Assembly: GCA_023229505.1 (NCBI GenBank)
Contig: JALNZD010000002.1
Location: forward strand, 120,118 to 184,117
Direction: 5' to 3'
From: Bacteroidales bacterium
Lineage (GTDB): Bacteria > Bacteroidota > Bacteroidia > Bacteroidales > JAGOPY01
DNA length: 64,000 nucleotides
Shown: positions 46,884 to 56,265 of the stretch, piece by piece
Layout of the letters: every line of letters starts with the position of its first letter
How positions within the stretch are numbered: position 1 is the stretch's first letter
The notes under the pieces: model-generated
The model's database searches: none
What the model was told of the DNA's origin: nothing
The model's input: the letters and a program-made list of their open reading frames with translations, nothing else
Position numbers and translations under genes: made by a program

Positions 46884-47725
46884 AACTCTTTCCCATCGAA
46901 ACCGGCAACCTCAAACTCGACGGCGGTGCCATGTTCGGCGTGGTGCCCAAAACCTTATGGTCGAAAGTCTATCCTGCCGACGAAAACAACCTTTGCAACT
47001 GGGCCATGAGATGCCTGCTGGTAGTTGACGGTGACCGGAAAATATTGATCGACAATGGAATCGGCGACAAGCAGGACTGGAACTTCCTCCGGCATTATTA
47101 CCTCAATGGTAAAGACACCCTTGAAAGTTCACTGGCAAAAGCCGGTTGCACAAAAGAAGACATTACCGACGTGATCCTCACCCATCTCCACTTCGATCAT
47201 TGCGGCGGGAGTATTGCTTGGAACCACGAGCGAACCGGCTATACACTGGCATTCCCGAATGCAACTTATTGGGTCAGTCGCCAGCAATACGGATGGGCCG
47301 TGGAGTCCAATCATCGCGAAACCGCTTCTTACCTGAAGGAAAACATCCTGCCGATTGAGGAAAGCGGACATCTTAAACTGATTGAGGAAGAAGGAGATAT
47401 CCTCCCGAATATCTCCATAAAACTTTACAACGGCCATACGGAGGGACAAGCTATACCGCATATCAGGTATAACGGAAAAACAATCGTCTTCATGGCCGAC
47501 CTGCTCCCTTCCACGGCCCATGTCCCTATGCCCTGGATCATGGCTTACGATACCCGCCCGCTCGACACACTAAAGGATAAGGAAAGGTTTTATAAAGAAG
47601 CTGTGGAAAACGATTATATCCTCTTTTTAGAGCACGACCTGTATAATGAGTGCTGTACTCTTCAAAAGACAGATAAAGGAATTAAGGTCAGGGATACTTT
47701 TTCACTTGAAGACATTAATGGCTGA
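46880..47725 (+). CDS. metallo-beta-lactamase-fold hydrolase
   Basis: 281 aa cytoplasmic protein. The zinc-binding motif THLHFDHCGG is complete, with a further ligand region NGHTEGQAIPHIRYNGKTI and the C-terminal FLEHDLYNEC. It resembles the lactonase-like/YtnP branch of the fold, which hydrolyses small esters or lactones. Translationally coupled to the ROK kinase by a four-base overlap, which suggests a joint role in sugar metabolism, for instance on a sugar lactone; this is inference. Full-length by comparison with relatives. Confidence 0.92.
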   Translation: MKLFPIETGNLKLDGGAMFGVVPKTLWSKVYPADENNLCNWAMRCLLVVDGDRKILIDNGIGDKQDWNFLRHYYLNGKDTLESSLAKAGCTKEDITDVILTHLHFDHCGGSIAWNHERTGYTLAFPNATYWVSRQQYGWAVESNHRETASYLKENILPIEESGHLKLIEEEGDILPNISIKLYNGHTEGQAIPHIRYNGKTIVFMADLLPSTAHVPMPWIMAYDTRPLDTLKDKERFYKEAVENDYILFLEHDLYNECCTLQKTDKGIKVRDTFSLEDING

Positions 47726-47788
47726 AATTGAGGTGTAACCACAAAGAAGTCCCCAACTTAAAATTTAAAATTTAAAACTGTAAATCTG

Positions 47789-49987
47789 CTAGTCTTCCTC
47801 TTTCTCTTTCTCTTCGTAATCCTTCAACAGCTTATCCTGGATTTCGCCTGGCACCGGTCCGTATTCGGCGAATTTCATAGTGTAGCTGGCGCGGCCGCTG
47901 GTGAGTGAGCTAAGCGCGGTGGAGTAGCGGTTCAATTCTGCCAGGGGCACCCTGGCACGGATAATCGAGCCTTCCATGCCCATGATGATGGCACGGCGGC
48001 CCTGTAAATCGGTCATGACGCCACCCATTTTATCTGCCGGAACGAAAACTTCCACATCGTAAATCGGTTCGAGGATCTTTGGACTGGCTTCCTTGAAGGC
48101 CATGCTGAATGCGGTACGTCCGGCGAGTCTGAAGGAAATTTCATTGGAGTCGACCGGGTGCATCTTGCCATCATATACGTAAACCCTGATGTCGCGGGCA
48201 TAGGAACCCGTGAGTGGGCCCTGCTCCATGCGTTCCATGATCCCTTTCTGGATGGCAGGCAGGAAGCGGGAGTCGATGGAACCTCCGACGATACAGTTGT
48301 AAAATATCAGCTTTCCACCCCATTCCATCTGGATTTCATCTTTTCCCCTGACGGAAACGGAAAATTCCGATTCACCCTTTGAGATGGTGAGCGGTGTAAC
48401 CGATGACTGCCGCATGGTTTGTTTGAGCTTGAACCCTGTGGCATCAGGTTTTCCTTCTTCATGCGGTTCTATGACCAGGTGGACTTCACCGAACTGGCCG
48501 GCGCCACCCGACTGCTTTTTATGCTGGTAGGTAGCCTGGGCAACCCGGGTGATGGTTTCACGATAAGGGATGCGCGGTGGCAGATAGCTCACCTGGATCT
48601 TGATGTTGTTTTCAAGATGCCATTTGGCTATGTTCAGGTGCAATTCGCCCTGTCCTTCAAGGATAAGCTGACGCAACTCTTTTTTATATCCGGAAATGAT
48701 GGTCTGATCCATCTTGTGCAACTCATTCAGCGCCATACCCAGCTTCTCGTCGTCAGCCTGGTTGACAGCTTTGACCGCTACCCTGAACTTGGAGTCGGGA
48801 TACTCGATAGGCGGGATCCTTTCATCCGAGAATTTCGGCACGTTAAGCGTATGGTTTGTCAGCGTGTTTTTCAGCTTGATGGTAGCACCGATATCACCGG
48901 CAACCATCTTGTCGACCTTCTCACGGTTCTTACCGGCGAAGGCATAAACCTGGGAAATCCTTTCCTTGGTTGAGTTGGTGCCGTTGATCATGTCCTCGGC
49001 TTCCTTGATCTCGCCGCCATAGATCTTGAAGAAGCTCACTTCGCCAAGGTGCGGTTCAATGGAGGTTTTAAAGACGAAAGCGATGGCCGGATCGGTCGGC
49101 TTGCAGGACATTTCCCTTCCTGAGAGGGTTTTAATGGCCGGCATTTCGTTCGGGGCGGAAACGTTGTTGATGATGAATTCCATTAGTCGTCCCACGCCCA
49201 TATTCTGCTTGGCGTTTATACAAAGCACCGGGAAGATGCCGCGGTTACGCAAGCCAAGGCGCAACCCTTTAAACATTTCCTCTTCAGTCAGCGTACCGTT
49301 CTCGAAAAAAGCTTCCATCAGTGTTTCATCGTTAGCGGCCAGGTCTTCGATCAGTTTGGCCTGCAGTTCTTCGGCCTTGCCCTTTTCATTGGCAGGAATA
49401 TCGAGGATTTCTGCTTTTCCGGTTCCTTCAGGGTACTTGTACATTTTCATCTTCAGCAGGTCGATGATGGAATTAAAGCCATGTCCTGTATTCAGAGGAT
49501 ATTGGCACACAGCTATTCCACCGCTGAACGATTGCTTAAGCTGGTTTACGGTATCGTCGAAATTGGAGTTGTCATGCTCGAGATGATTGATGGCAAAGAT
49601 CACCGATTTGTGCAATTTCGCACACAGGCGCCAGGTCGTTTCTGTCCCGGGTTCCACCCCGTTCTGGGCATTGACCACAGATATGGCCGCATCAACAACT
49701 TTCAATGCTGAGATTACTTCACCGACGAAATCATCGAAACCCGGGGTATCGATAATGTTGATCTTGTAGTTGTTGTAAAGTGAGTATAGGACAGAAGAAT
49801 AAACTGAGTTCTGACGCTCAATTTCGATATCGCGATAGTCAGATACCGTGTTTTTGTCTTCGATGGATCCCCTGCGGTTGATCACGCCACCTTCGAAGAG
49901 CATATCTTCGGCCAGGGTGGTTTTCCCGGTTTTAGCACCGCCGATCAAAGCGATGTTCCTGATCTCGTTGGTTTGAAATACCTTCAT
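47789..49987 (-). CDS. EF-G paralogue with degenerate GTPase motifs
   Basis: 732 aa with the five-domain elongation factor G layout (domain IV includes QKGIMERMEQGPLTGSYARD; C-terminus LPLAELNRYSTALSSLTSGR). G1 is GGAKTGKT (residues 16-23), but the canonical His/Asp positions before GKT are changed. The switch I sequence ERGITI is replaced by ERQNSV. The catalytic His of DTPGH is Phe84 (DTPGF). The guanine-specificity motif NKMD is NHLE (134-137). It is therefore unlikely to be a normal GTPase. A Bacteroides EF-G paralogue (EF-G2) has been described that supports translocation without GTP hydrolysis; this may be the equivalent. It has its own promoter and stands alone. Confidence 0.93.
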   Translation of the reverse strand: MKVFQTNEIRNIALIGGAKTGKTTLAEDMLFEGGVINRRGSIEDKNTVSDYRDIEIERQNSVYSSVLYSLYNNYKINIIDTPGFDDFVGEVISALKVVDAAISVVNAQNGVEPGTETTWRLCAKLHKSVIFAINHLEHDNSNFDDTVNQLKQSFSGGIAVCQYPLNTGHGFNSIIDLLKMKMYKYPEGTGKAEILDIPANEKGKAEELQAKLIEDLAANDETLMEAFFENGTLTEEEMFKGLRLGLRNRGIFPVLCINAKQNMGVGRLMEFIINNVSAPNEMPAIKTLSGREMSCKPTDPAIAFVFKTSIEPHLGEVSFFKIYGGEIKEAEDMINGTNSTKERISQVYAFAGKNREKVDKMVAGDIGATIKLKNTLTNHTLNVPKFSDERIPPIEYPDSKFRVAVKAVNQADDEKLGMALNELHKMDQTIISGYKKELRQLILEGQGELHLNIAKWHLENNIKIQVSYLPPRIPYRETITRVAQATYQHKKQSGGAGQFGEVHLVIEPHEEGKPDATGFKLKQTMRQSSVTPLTISKGESEFSVSVRGKDEIQMEWGGKLIFYNCIVGGSIDSRFLPAIQKGIMERMEQGPLTGSYARDIRVYVYDGKMHPVDSNEISFRLAGRTAFSMAFKEASPKILEPIYDVEVFVPADKMGGVMTDLQGRRAIIMGMEGSIIRARVPLAELNRYSTALSSLTSGRASYTMKFAEYGPVPGEIQDKLLKDYEEKEKEED

Positions 49988-50036
49988 TTTCTAATATATT
50001 CTGAATGATTACAAGTTAGTTTCCGAATGAGGGTCG

Positions 50037-50044
50037 CAAAAGTA
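50037..50044 (-). promoter_or_regulatory. -7 promoter element of the EF-G paralogue
   Basis: On the minus strand TACTTTTG matches TAnnTTTG exactly and is followed by GCGACCC, about 50 bases before the start codon at 49987. It is the only good match in the spacer, so a leader of roughly 40 bases is predicted. Confidence 0.6.
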
Positions 50045-50103
50045 TAAAAAAGCGGGGAATATTCAAAGGGAGGGATGAAAAAAGTAAATTGGCAACTGTC
50101 CAA

Positions 50104-51093
50104 CTAAAAATCGCTCAAAGCTACTTTATTCACCATTTGCTTCACAGCCAGCCATTGTGTGTCATTCAGCTTCGGTCCGATCACTTCTATAACCTTCCCG
50201 GCGAGGATGGCGCCGATGCGGCCGCATTTGTCGAGGGGAAAACCTTGTGCCATGCCGTAAAGAAACCCGGACGCGTACAGGTCGCCTGCGCCGGTGGTGT
50301 CGATGCTGTTGACATCGATAATGCCGATGCTGACCTGGTCTTTACCGCTCCGGATCAATGAGCCTTCTTTCCCGATTTTGATAACGGCGATCTCGCACAA
50401 CTCCGCCAGTTTCTCCACTGCCGCAAGCGGTTCCTGGCCCGTGAGGCTGCGGGCTTCGTCTTCGTTGGCAAAGACGATGTCGACATATTTCCTAAGCATT
50501 TTTTCGAGGAAATCCCGATTCTGGTCAACTACATTATAGCTGGCCATGTCCAGCGATATCTTCATGCCATTTTCACGGGCAAGTTTCAGGGCAGCTTCAA
50601 GGAGGGCATGGTTTTGGACGATATAACCTTCAATGTGGAAGAAATCATATTGGGTAAAGAACTCCTGAGACAGATCATGATGATTCAGTTCGACGGCAGC
50701 GCCGAGGTAGGTGGCGAAGGTCCGCTCCGTATCCGGGCTGATCAGGGCTATGGCACGTCCGGTTTCCATATGGCTCTGGCTTAAGTGCGCATTGATGCCG
50801 GCGCTCACCATATCATCATGGAATACTTTTCCCATCTCGTCTGTCCCTATCTTCCCGATGAAGCCGGTTTCCATACGCATATTAGCCAGTCCGTGTATGG
50901 TATTCGCGGCTGAGCCGCCGGAGCGGACCGTTTTTTGAAGGTGAATCGTTTCATCGTAAATTTTACGGGATCTGACGGCATCCACCAGAATCATGCTCCC
51001 TTTGGGAAGCCCGAATTGGAGGAGATAATCGTCATGGTCCAGCCGGGTCATGATATCTACCAGCGCGTTTCCCATTCCTAATAATTTCGCCAT
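50104..51093 (-). CDS. PfkB-family kinase (adenosine kinase-like)
   Basis: 329 aa. PfkB signature 1 region is SGGSAANTIHGLANMRMETG; signature 2, with the catalytic Asp, is IDTTGAGDLYASGFLYGMAQ. The N-terminus MGNALVDIMTRLDHDDYLLQ and the HIEGYIVQNHALLEAALKLA segment fit the adenosine kinase/ribokinase branch common in Bacteroidota. It phosphorylates adenosine or a sugar in the cytoplasm; the exact substrate is uncertain. A TAnnTTTG element immediately upstream indicates independent transcription from the receptor gene before it. Confidence 0.93.
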   Translation of the reverse strand: MAKLLGMGNALVDIMTRLDHDDYLLQFGLPKGSMILVDAVRSRKIYDETIHLQKTVRSGGSAANTIHGLANMRMETGFIGKIGTDEMGKVFHDDMVSAGINAHLSQSHMETGRAIALISPDTERTFATYLGAAVELNHHDLSQEFFTQYDFFHIEGYIVQNHALLEAALKLARENGMKISLDMASYNVVDQNRDFLEKMLRKYVDIVFANEDEARSLTGQEPLAAVEKLAELCEIAVIKIGKEGSLIRSGKDQVSIGIIDVNSIDTTGAGDLYASGFLYGMAQGFPLDKCGRIGAILAGKVIEVIGPKLNDTQWLAVKQMVNKVALSDF

Positions 51094-51121
51094 CAGCTTT
51101 CCTTATGAATAGATCAGGGGG

Positions 51122-51129
51122 CAAAGTTA
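51122..51129 (-). promoter_or_regulatory. -7 promoter element of the PfkB kinase gene
   Basis: Minus-strand TAACTTTG, an exact TAnnTTTG match followed by CCCCC, 28 bases before the start at 51093 and inside the 55-base gap after the TonB-receptor stop. This marks the end of the biosynthetic operon and the start of a separate unit. Confidence 0.6.
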
Positions 51130-51148
51130 CAATTTCCGGGCAAATGGA

Positions 51149-53524
51149 TCAGAATTGTATTCTCCAGGTGGCCATCGGATAGAATCCCATTGAAAAAACC
51201 TGCACAATTTCCCCAGTAACCACATCAATACGGTATTGGTCGATGTTGGTATAGTTGCTCCGGTATTGCAGGTCGAACAGGAGCATGATGTTGGCATGTT
51301 TGACATTCCTGCGGTAGCCAATCCTCAGGCTGCCCCGGATGAAGTCGTCGAAGCGGACACTGTAAGCATTCTCCCAGTCGTAAACCACCTGTCCTTCAGC
51401 AACTGTCTTTTCCGGATCAAAGGGAAGATAGGGTCTTCCCCCGGTCCAGGTAGCCCGGAGTCCAAGAATGAAGAATTGGTTCTTCAGTCTTCCAAAGGGC
51501 AGTTCGTAACCTCCAACCGCGTTGAAAACATACCGGTTATCAAACGCTGTGGTGCGCTCCACATCGTCATAGCCCCGGTAGTAGGACCTGTACAGTGATG
51601 CTGTAAAGAGAAAATAATAGTTCCTGTGCAGGAAACGCTCCAGGGTCAGGTCGAGGCCATAGTTAGAACCACTGCCCCGGCTGACCAGGCTGTCGTATCG
51701 CAGGATATAGTATTCAATACCCTCATTCAGCACGGAATACTGTGGAATGCTTTCTTTGACCGGGATCTGGTAAAGATACTGGTAATAGGCCTCTGCCTTA
51801 AAACGCATGTATTCCATGATCAAATAGTCATATCCTAATACCGCATGCATACTTCGCATGAAGTCCAGGTCCAGGTTGGTCATGACATACTGCCCTTCGG
51901 ATACAGGCGACTGGGTGAAGTACATCATGGCCGGGACCATCTGGCTGTGCAGGCCGAAGCCGCCACTGAGCGAACTCACCGGTGTGAGATCCCATTTCAG
52001 GCTTAGCCTGGGCTCCAGTGCGAACGAGTTGTTCAGGGTAAAGTATTGGAAATGTCCGCCAAGCGAGGAGGTCACTTTCGGACCGAAACGGTGCTGGAAT
52101 CCGGCATAGGCCCTGAAAAGTCCCGTGTTCTGATCAGCGTCTGTGTCATAGATATAGTTGCGATGCACATACTGGCTGTCGATAAAACTGACCATATACA
52201 AATCATAACTGATCCCGGCATCCAGGCTGCTCCTCGAACTGAATTTCTTCCTCATGTGGAAAGAGGCGGATGCTTTGTTCTCCCGTGACCTTTCCCCCGC
52301 CCAGTGGAACGGTTTTACGGAAGTAAGATCAAATGTATCGATGGTAGTTTCGATACCGGAGGTCATGAAAGATAAAAAACTCTGGAAACGGGTGTTTTCG
52401 TTGACGAAATAAATATGAGAAAGTCCGAGGGAGGCAAGACGGGAACTGGACAGGAGATCTTCGCCGTGGCCGGTGAAAAGCCATTTTTTCGGGTCTTTAT
52501 TGGAATCTTTCAGGCTTATGCTGCTGAACCCTCCCAATCCGGTCACAGTGAAAATCCCGGCCTTTTTTGTCGGAAAGTGAAGCTTGAACGACAGGTCCTG
52601 GTAGTTGGCGCTTTCTTTCAATTTCACGCCGATGGCTTCTAATAATCCGGTGAAGGAGTATCTGTAGGAGGCAAGATAGGAGGAATTGTTTCCTTTTCTG
52701 AACGGCCCTTCCAGTCCGAATTCCAGGCCGTTGAAGCTCAACTCCCCCCAGTACTCCCGGCTGATTGAATTCCCGTTGCGCAGGTGAATGTCGAAGATGC
52801 CGCTGAGGGCGTTACCGTATTCAGCAGGAAAAGCTCCGGTAAGAAAGTCGGAATTGGCAAGCAGGTTTGTATTCAGGATGGTGACCGGGCCCCCCGTAGT
52901 ACCCGTGGCCCCGAAGTGGTTCGGGTTGAGTATCTCCATGCCGTCGATCCGGTACTTCAGGCTGTAAGGTGAGTTGCCGCGGATGATGATGTCGTTGCGG
53001 TTATCGCGGGTGCTCACCACCCCGGCGTAATTCGCCGCCATGCGCGCCGGATCCCCGTAGCTTCCGGCATACCGGCTGGTTTCATCGATGGTGAAGGAAC
53101 GTGCGCTGATGAGTGCCATCGGGTTTACCGGCTGGTCTTTCCGCTGTTGCGCAATGATCTCCACCTCCCGGCCCTGGATGGGGATTTCCTCCATTTCAAT
53201 CTTCAGCACCAGCTCCTTTCCAGCCGTAACCATCTGGTTATCAAGGATGATGGTCCTGTATCCGATATAACTGATTTGTATGCGGTGCCTGCCGGTTGGA
53301 ACATTGGTGATGATGAAGCTTCCTTCCTGGTCGGTGGAGGAGCCCATTACCGGATCAGTTGTGAGCACAGTGACATTGGCCCCGGGCAGCGACGACTGCG
53401 ACGTCTTATCCACCACGGTCCCATGGATAGACTGCATCGGCATCTCCTGGGCAAAGAGTTGTCCCTGGATGAATATCAGGAGGATTGAAATACTAAATTT
53501 GGTAAGTGACCTGTTGGATATCAT
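51149..53524 (-). CDS. TonB-dependent outer-membrane receptor at the end of the biosynthetic operon
   Basis: 791 aa. Signal peptide (IQGQLFAQ), then a carboxypeptidase-D-like domain (SIHGTVVDKTSQSSLPGANV, GSFIITNVPTGRHRIQISYI), then a plug (NPMALISARSFTIDETSRYA; RDNRNDIIIRGNSPYSLKYR; IDGMEILNPNHFGATGTTGG). A barrel rich in aromatic beta-strands ends YPMATWRIQF with terminal Phe. It lies nine bases after the small gene at 53534, so it is co-transcribed with the biosynthetic genes. It could export or reimport the operon's product, or take up a required ligand. It is not SusC-like in its plug and no SusD partner is present. Confidence 0.9.
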   Translation of the reverse strand: MISNRSLTKFSISILLIFIQGQLFAQEMPMQSIHGTVVDKTSQSSLPGANVTVLTTDPVMGSSTDQEGSFIITNVPTGRHRIQISYIGYRTIILDNQMVTAGKELVLKIEMEEIPIQGREVEIIAQQRKDQPVNPMALISARSFTIDETSRYAGSYGDPARMAANYAGVVSTRDNRNDIIIRGNSPYSLKYRIDGMEILNPNHFGATGTTGGPVTILNTNLLANSDFLTGAFPAEYGNALSGIFDIHLRNGNSISREYWGELSFNGLEFGLEGPFRKGNNSSYLASYRYSFTGLLEAIGVKLKESANYQDLSFKLHFPTKKAGIFTVTGLGGFSSISLKDSNKDPKKWLFTGHGEDLLSSSRLASLGLSHIYFVNENTRFQSFLSFMTSGIETTIDTFDLTSVKPFHWAGERSRENKASASFHMRKKFSSRSSLDAGISYDLYMVSFIDSQYVHRNYIYDTDADQNTGLFRAYAGFQHRFGPKVTSSLGGHFQYFTLNNSFALEPRLSLKWDLTPVSSLSGGFGLHSQMVPAMMYFTQSPVSEGQYVMTNLDLDFMRSMHAVLGYDYLIMEYMRFKAEAYYQYLYQIPVKESIPQYSVLNEGIEYYILRYDSLVSRGSGSNYGLDLTLERFLHRNYYFLFTASLYRSYYRGYDDVERTTAFDNRYVFNAVGGYELPFGRLKNQFFILGLRATWTGGRPYLPFDPEKTVAEGQVVYDWENAYSVRFDDFIRGSLRIGYRRNVKHANIMLLFDLQYRSNYTNIDQYRIDVVTGEIVQVFSMGFYPMATWRIQF

Positions 53525-53533
53525 ATTTCCAAA

Positions 53534-53899
53534 TTACTTCATTTCCAAATTAAACTCCTCCAACTTCTCCCACGCTAAACTGACAAATTTTTCCCCGTCC
53601 CAATTCATCCTTGCGCGATAAAAGGTCTCGGCGAAAAATGCATACCGGGAACTCCGTTCGGGGTTTCGCACTATAAAAGTGGCTGTCTCCGGGGCGATGT
53701 TGTATTTTTTGACGATTTCTCCGGCCAGGATTTCGATCATATCCGTCACAGAGCTGCCTGGGTTGGATTCATAAAGTTCGGTAAGGATTATCAGTGCAGC
53801 AGGATCATTTCTCCTGATCATGATCCCGCAGTGAGATGGCATCTCCCATTTCCCGGCGAAATGAAAGATATCCGCGACGTATTTCTGCTGATTATCCAT
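53534..53899 (-). CDS. small cytoplasmic protein of unknown function in the biosynthetic operon
   Basis: 121 aa without signal peptide. Begins MDNQQKYVADIFHFAGKWEM and includes PSHCGIMIRRNDPAALIILT and ERSSRYAFFAETFYRARMNW. I recognise no domain. It lies six bases after the radical SAM gene and nine before the receptor gene, so it belongs to the operon. Charged and alpha-helical in appearance. Confidence 0.78.
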   Translation of the reverse strand: MDNQQKYVADIFHFAGKWEMPSHCGIMIRRNDPAALIILTELYESNPGSSVTDMIEILAGEIVKKYNIAPETATFIVRNPERSSRYAFFAETFYRARMNWDGEKFVSLAWEKLEEFNLEMK

Positions 53900-53905
53900 G
53901 ATCCA

Positions 53906-55171
53906 TCATCGCTCGATGAATTTTCCAAAACTCATTTTCGCCAGGTCCCTCCGTGGCATACGGTAAGTGCCTTGCCGCCGCTCCTTTTCGATCACCCGCA
54001 TGATCAGTTTGAACATCTTCTGCTCCTGGGTTTCGTGCTGGTAGAACTTCTCCCAGGCATAGAAGTAAAGCTCCTGCAACCGGTCCGGCGACATATGCAG
54101 TGGCTGGAACACTACCTTGCCGGCGTTGTAATTGTTCCAGTCACGATCGATAATGCGGCCATCGCGTTCCATGTCGTCCCATACCTTCGTATGCCGGAAG
54201 GGTGTCAATACGGTGAATTCAGCGAGGTCCAGGTCAACTTCAAGCAGGAAATCGATCAACCGCAGGATGTCGTCTTCCGTCTGATTGTCCATCCCTAAAA
54301 GGACGGTGGCCTCTACCGCAATGCCAAAATCGTGGTAACGCCGGATCCTGTTGCGGATGTAATCCGAATCGTCGATCACGGCCTGGTAAACATACCAGGC
54401 TCCTGCCTGCGCGGCAAGCTCAAGAATTTCCGGATCATCATCAATCGTATGGCTGCACCAGTTCTTTTTGAAAGGGATCATCATCCGGAATAGCTCTTTC
54501 TCCCATTCCTTATCCTGTGCCAGGGAATTGTCGACCAGGAAAAGCCGGTTGTTCTCTATTGCGTCCAGTTCCTCGGCGACTTTATCGAATGGGCGTGGCC
54601 TGAATTGGCGCCCGCCCAAAAATGAAGCGGCACATGGATAACAACTGAAACGGCATCCACGGGATGCCTGGAACAGGTCCACCATCCGGATACCCTTATG
54701 ATAGTAAAGATCATCGTTCAGAATGCTGCGCCTTGCCGGGCCGATCAGAGAAACATCCGGAGGATGAGGGAGGTAGTTATAAAGTTTTTTGAGCTGTTCT
54801 TCCCGGAAATCGTCCAAAACCGCCTCCATCCTTCCTTCTGCCTCACCGAGAAAAACGCTGTCAGCATGCTCTATGGTCTCTTCAGCATGCAGCATGGTGG
54901 CCACCCCGCCGAAAATGACCTTCACCCCGCGGCTGCGGTACTCATCTGCAATTTCCCAGCCTCTGCGTATCTGTGCGGTGATCATGACCGAAATGCCCAC
55001 CAGGTCTGCCGGATCATCATAGCTGAACGATTGCAGGTTTTCGTCGATGAAATCAATGGTCACTTCATCCGGTAGTGTTGCAGCAAAGGCAGCAGGGCCG
55101 AGGGGAGGCAGGATAAAGGGTGTCTGGCTCTCAAGTTTGGTCCATTTGGGATATATCAGTCGGAAGATCAT
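53906..55171 (-). CDS. B12-binding-domain radical SAM enzyme
   Basis: 421 aa. The N-terminal cobalamin-binding-like Rossmann domain (about 5-125) has VGISVMITAQIRRGWEIADE and VKVIFGGVATMLHAEETIEH, without the DxHxxG motif. The radical SAM cluster CxxxCxxC is Cys173, Cys177, Cys180 in RGCRFSCYPCAASF. It has the order and length of B12-dependent radical SAM enzymes, which methylate unreactive carbons or cyclise and rearrange substrates. It lies two bases after the sulfotransferase gene and is probably a tailoring enzyme for the operon's product. The reaction cannot be read from sequence. Confidence 0.92.
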   Translation of the reverse strand: MIFRLIYPKWTKLESQTPFILPPLGPAAFAATLPDEVTIDFIDENLQSFSYDDPADLVGISVMITAQIRRGWEIADEYRSRGVKVIFGGVATMLHAEETIEHADSVFLGEAEGRMEAVLDDFREEQLKKLYNYLPHPPDVSLIGPARRSILNDDLYYHKGIRMVDLFQASRGCRFSCYPCAASFLGGRQFRPRPFDKVAEELDAIENNRLFLVDNSLAQDKEWEKELFRMMIPFKKNWCSHTIDDDPEILELAAQAGAWYVYQAVIDDSDYIRNRIRRYHDFGIAVEATVLLGMDNQTEDDILRLIDFLLEVDLDLAEFTVLTPFRHTKVWDDMERDGRIIDRDWNNYNAGKVVFQPLHMSPDRLQELYFYAWEKFYQHETQEQKMFKLIMRVIEKERRQGTYRMPRRDLAKMSFGKFIER

Positions 55172-55173
55172 CG

Positions 55174-56253
55174 TTAAGGTTTGTAATGGTAGTGTTCAAA
55201 TTGCTTTTTCATCATATGATATACCTGCGCTTTTTGGGCATCATCAAAATTATAGGAATTTTTTTTGAAATCCCTTGTCTTTTCTATAAAAGATCGGATA
55301 CGGCCCTCCAAATTGCCGGTGAACTCCAGTCCAAGGGCCTTGTATATCCCTTTTACCTCTGCCACAGGATCCGTTTCCAGAGCCTCATAACTTATTTCAC
55401 AATATCTTGCGTCCGGAAGTGCGGCCAGGTCTCGTTCAATCACCGAATAAAACTTTATCAGCCCTTCGGTGATCTCCTTCAGTTCAGGAAAGTACGGCTT
55501 GCCTTTCAACTGGTTATCCCTGGCCATAACTTTCCAGAGATGCAGCGAAGAGGCCACCACTTTGTACGGATGGCGGTGAAGATGGATGAACCTTGCCCTG
55601 GGAAAGGTCTCGCAGAGAAAGGGAATACGCAGGGAATGTGCCGGGTTTTTCAGCAGCACGATTCTTCCGGAATCCCGGCGGATTTTGGTGTAAAAAGCCG
55701 TTAATTGCCCCTTCCACATCTCCTTCTTTTCTTCTTCAGGGTTAAAATCCTTAAAATCATTGATGAAATACCCGGGTTCCCCGGGAAAAATAATTTTCAG
55801 CAACGGTGAGTCAAGGGTAAGCTTCACTAAAGCAAATTCATCCTCCTGGGCATCATCAAAGCCCAGCCTCACATTGTCCATCGGCCGTTTGCCGATCAGC
55901 GCCCCCATGATGGGCCGGAAATATCGTTCCGACACCAGGAAACTCTCAGGGAAGACGGCCTGGAAGAAAGTAGGGGTGACGAACTGTTTATCCAGGGCGA
56001 GAATCTGGTGCAGGAACGTGGAGCCGGTGCGCCAATGACCGATGATGATCACCGGATCATCCGGCACCGTGCAGGATTTTAGCTTTTCACCATAAACCTT
56101 TTTTTCGCGCATGGCGTGGAACGAAGCCCAGAAAGCATTCTGAAGGATAAAAAGCAATCTTCCGATGTTCCGGGGTGAAGGGGTGAAACCGTGCTTCCGC
56201 AATAATGTCATGAGTGGTCCCATGCGGATGCCGGTGAGGATGTAGGAATGCAT
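55174..56253 (-). CDS. PAPS-dependent sulfotransferase family protein
   Basis: 359 aa. The 5'-phosphosulfate loop is IIIGHWRTGSTFLHQILALD (about residues 69-88) and the 3'-phosphate-binding region is RFIHLHRHPYKVVASSLHLW, both characteristic of the Sulfotransfer_3 group. The usual product is a sulfate ester on an alcohol or sugar; some members use other acceptors. It lies 12 bases downstream of the acyl carrier protein gene and two bases upstream of the radical SAM gene, so sulfation of the acyl product is likely. Confidence 0.92.
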   Translation of the reverse strand: MHSYILTGIRMGPLMTLLRKHGFTPSPRNIGRLLFILQNAFWASFHAMREKKVYGEKLKSCTVPDDPVIIIGHWRTGSTFLHQILALDKQFVTPTFFQAVFPESFLVSERYFRPIMGALIGKRPMDNVRLGFDDAQEDEFALVKLTLDSPLLKIIFPGEPGYFINDFKDFNPEEEKKEMWKGQLTAFYTKIRRDSGRIVLLKNPAHSLRIPFLCETFPRARFIHLHRHPYKVVASSLHLWKVMARDNQLKGKPYFPELKEITEGLIKFYSVIERDLAALPDARYCEISYEALETDPVAEVKGIYKALGLEFTGNLEGRIRSFIEKTRDFKKNSYNFDDAQKAQVYHMMKKQFEHYHYKP

Positions 56254-56265
56254 GCAGCCGTATGG

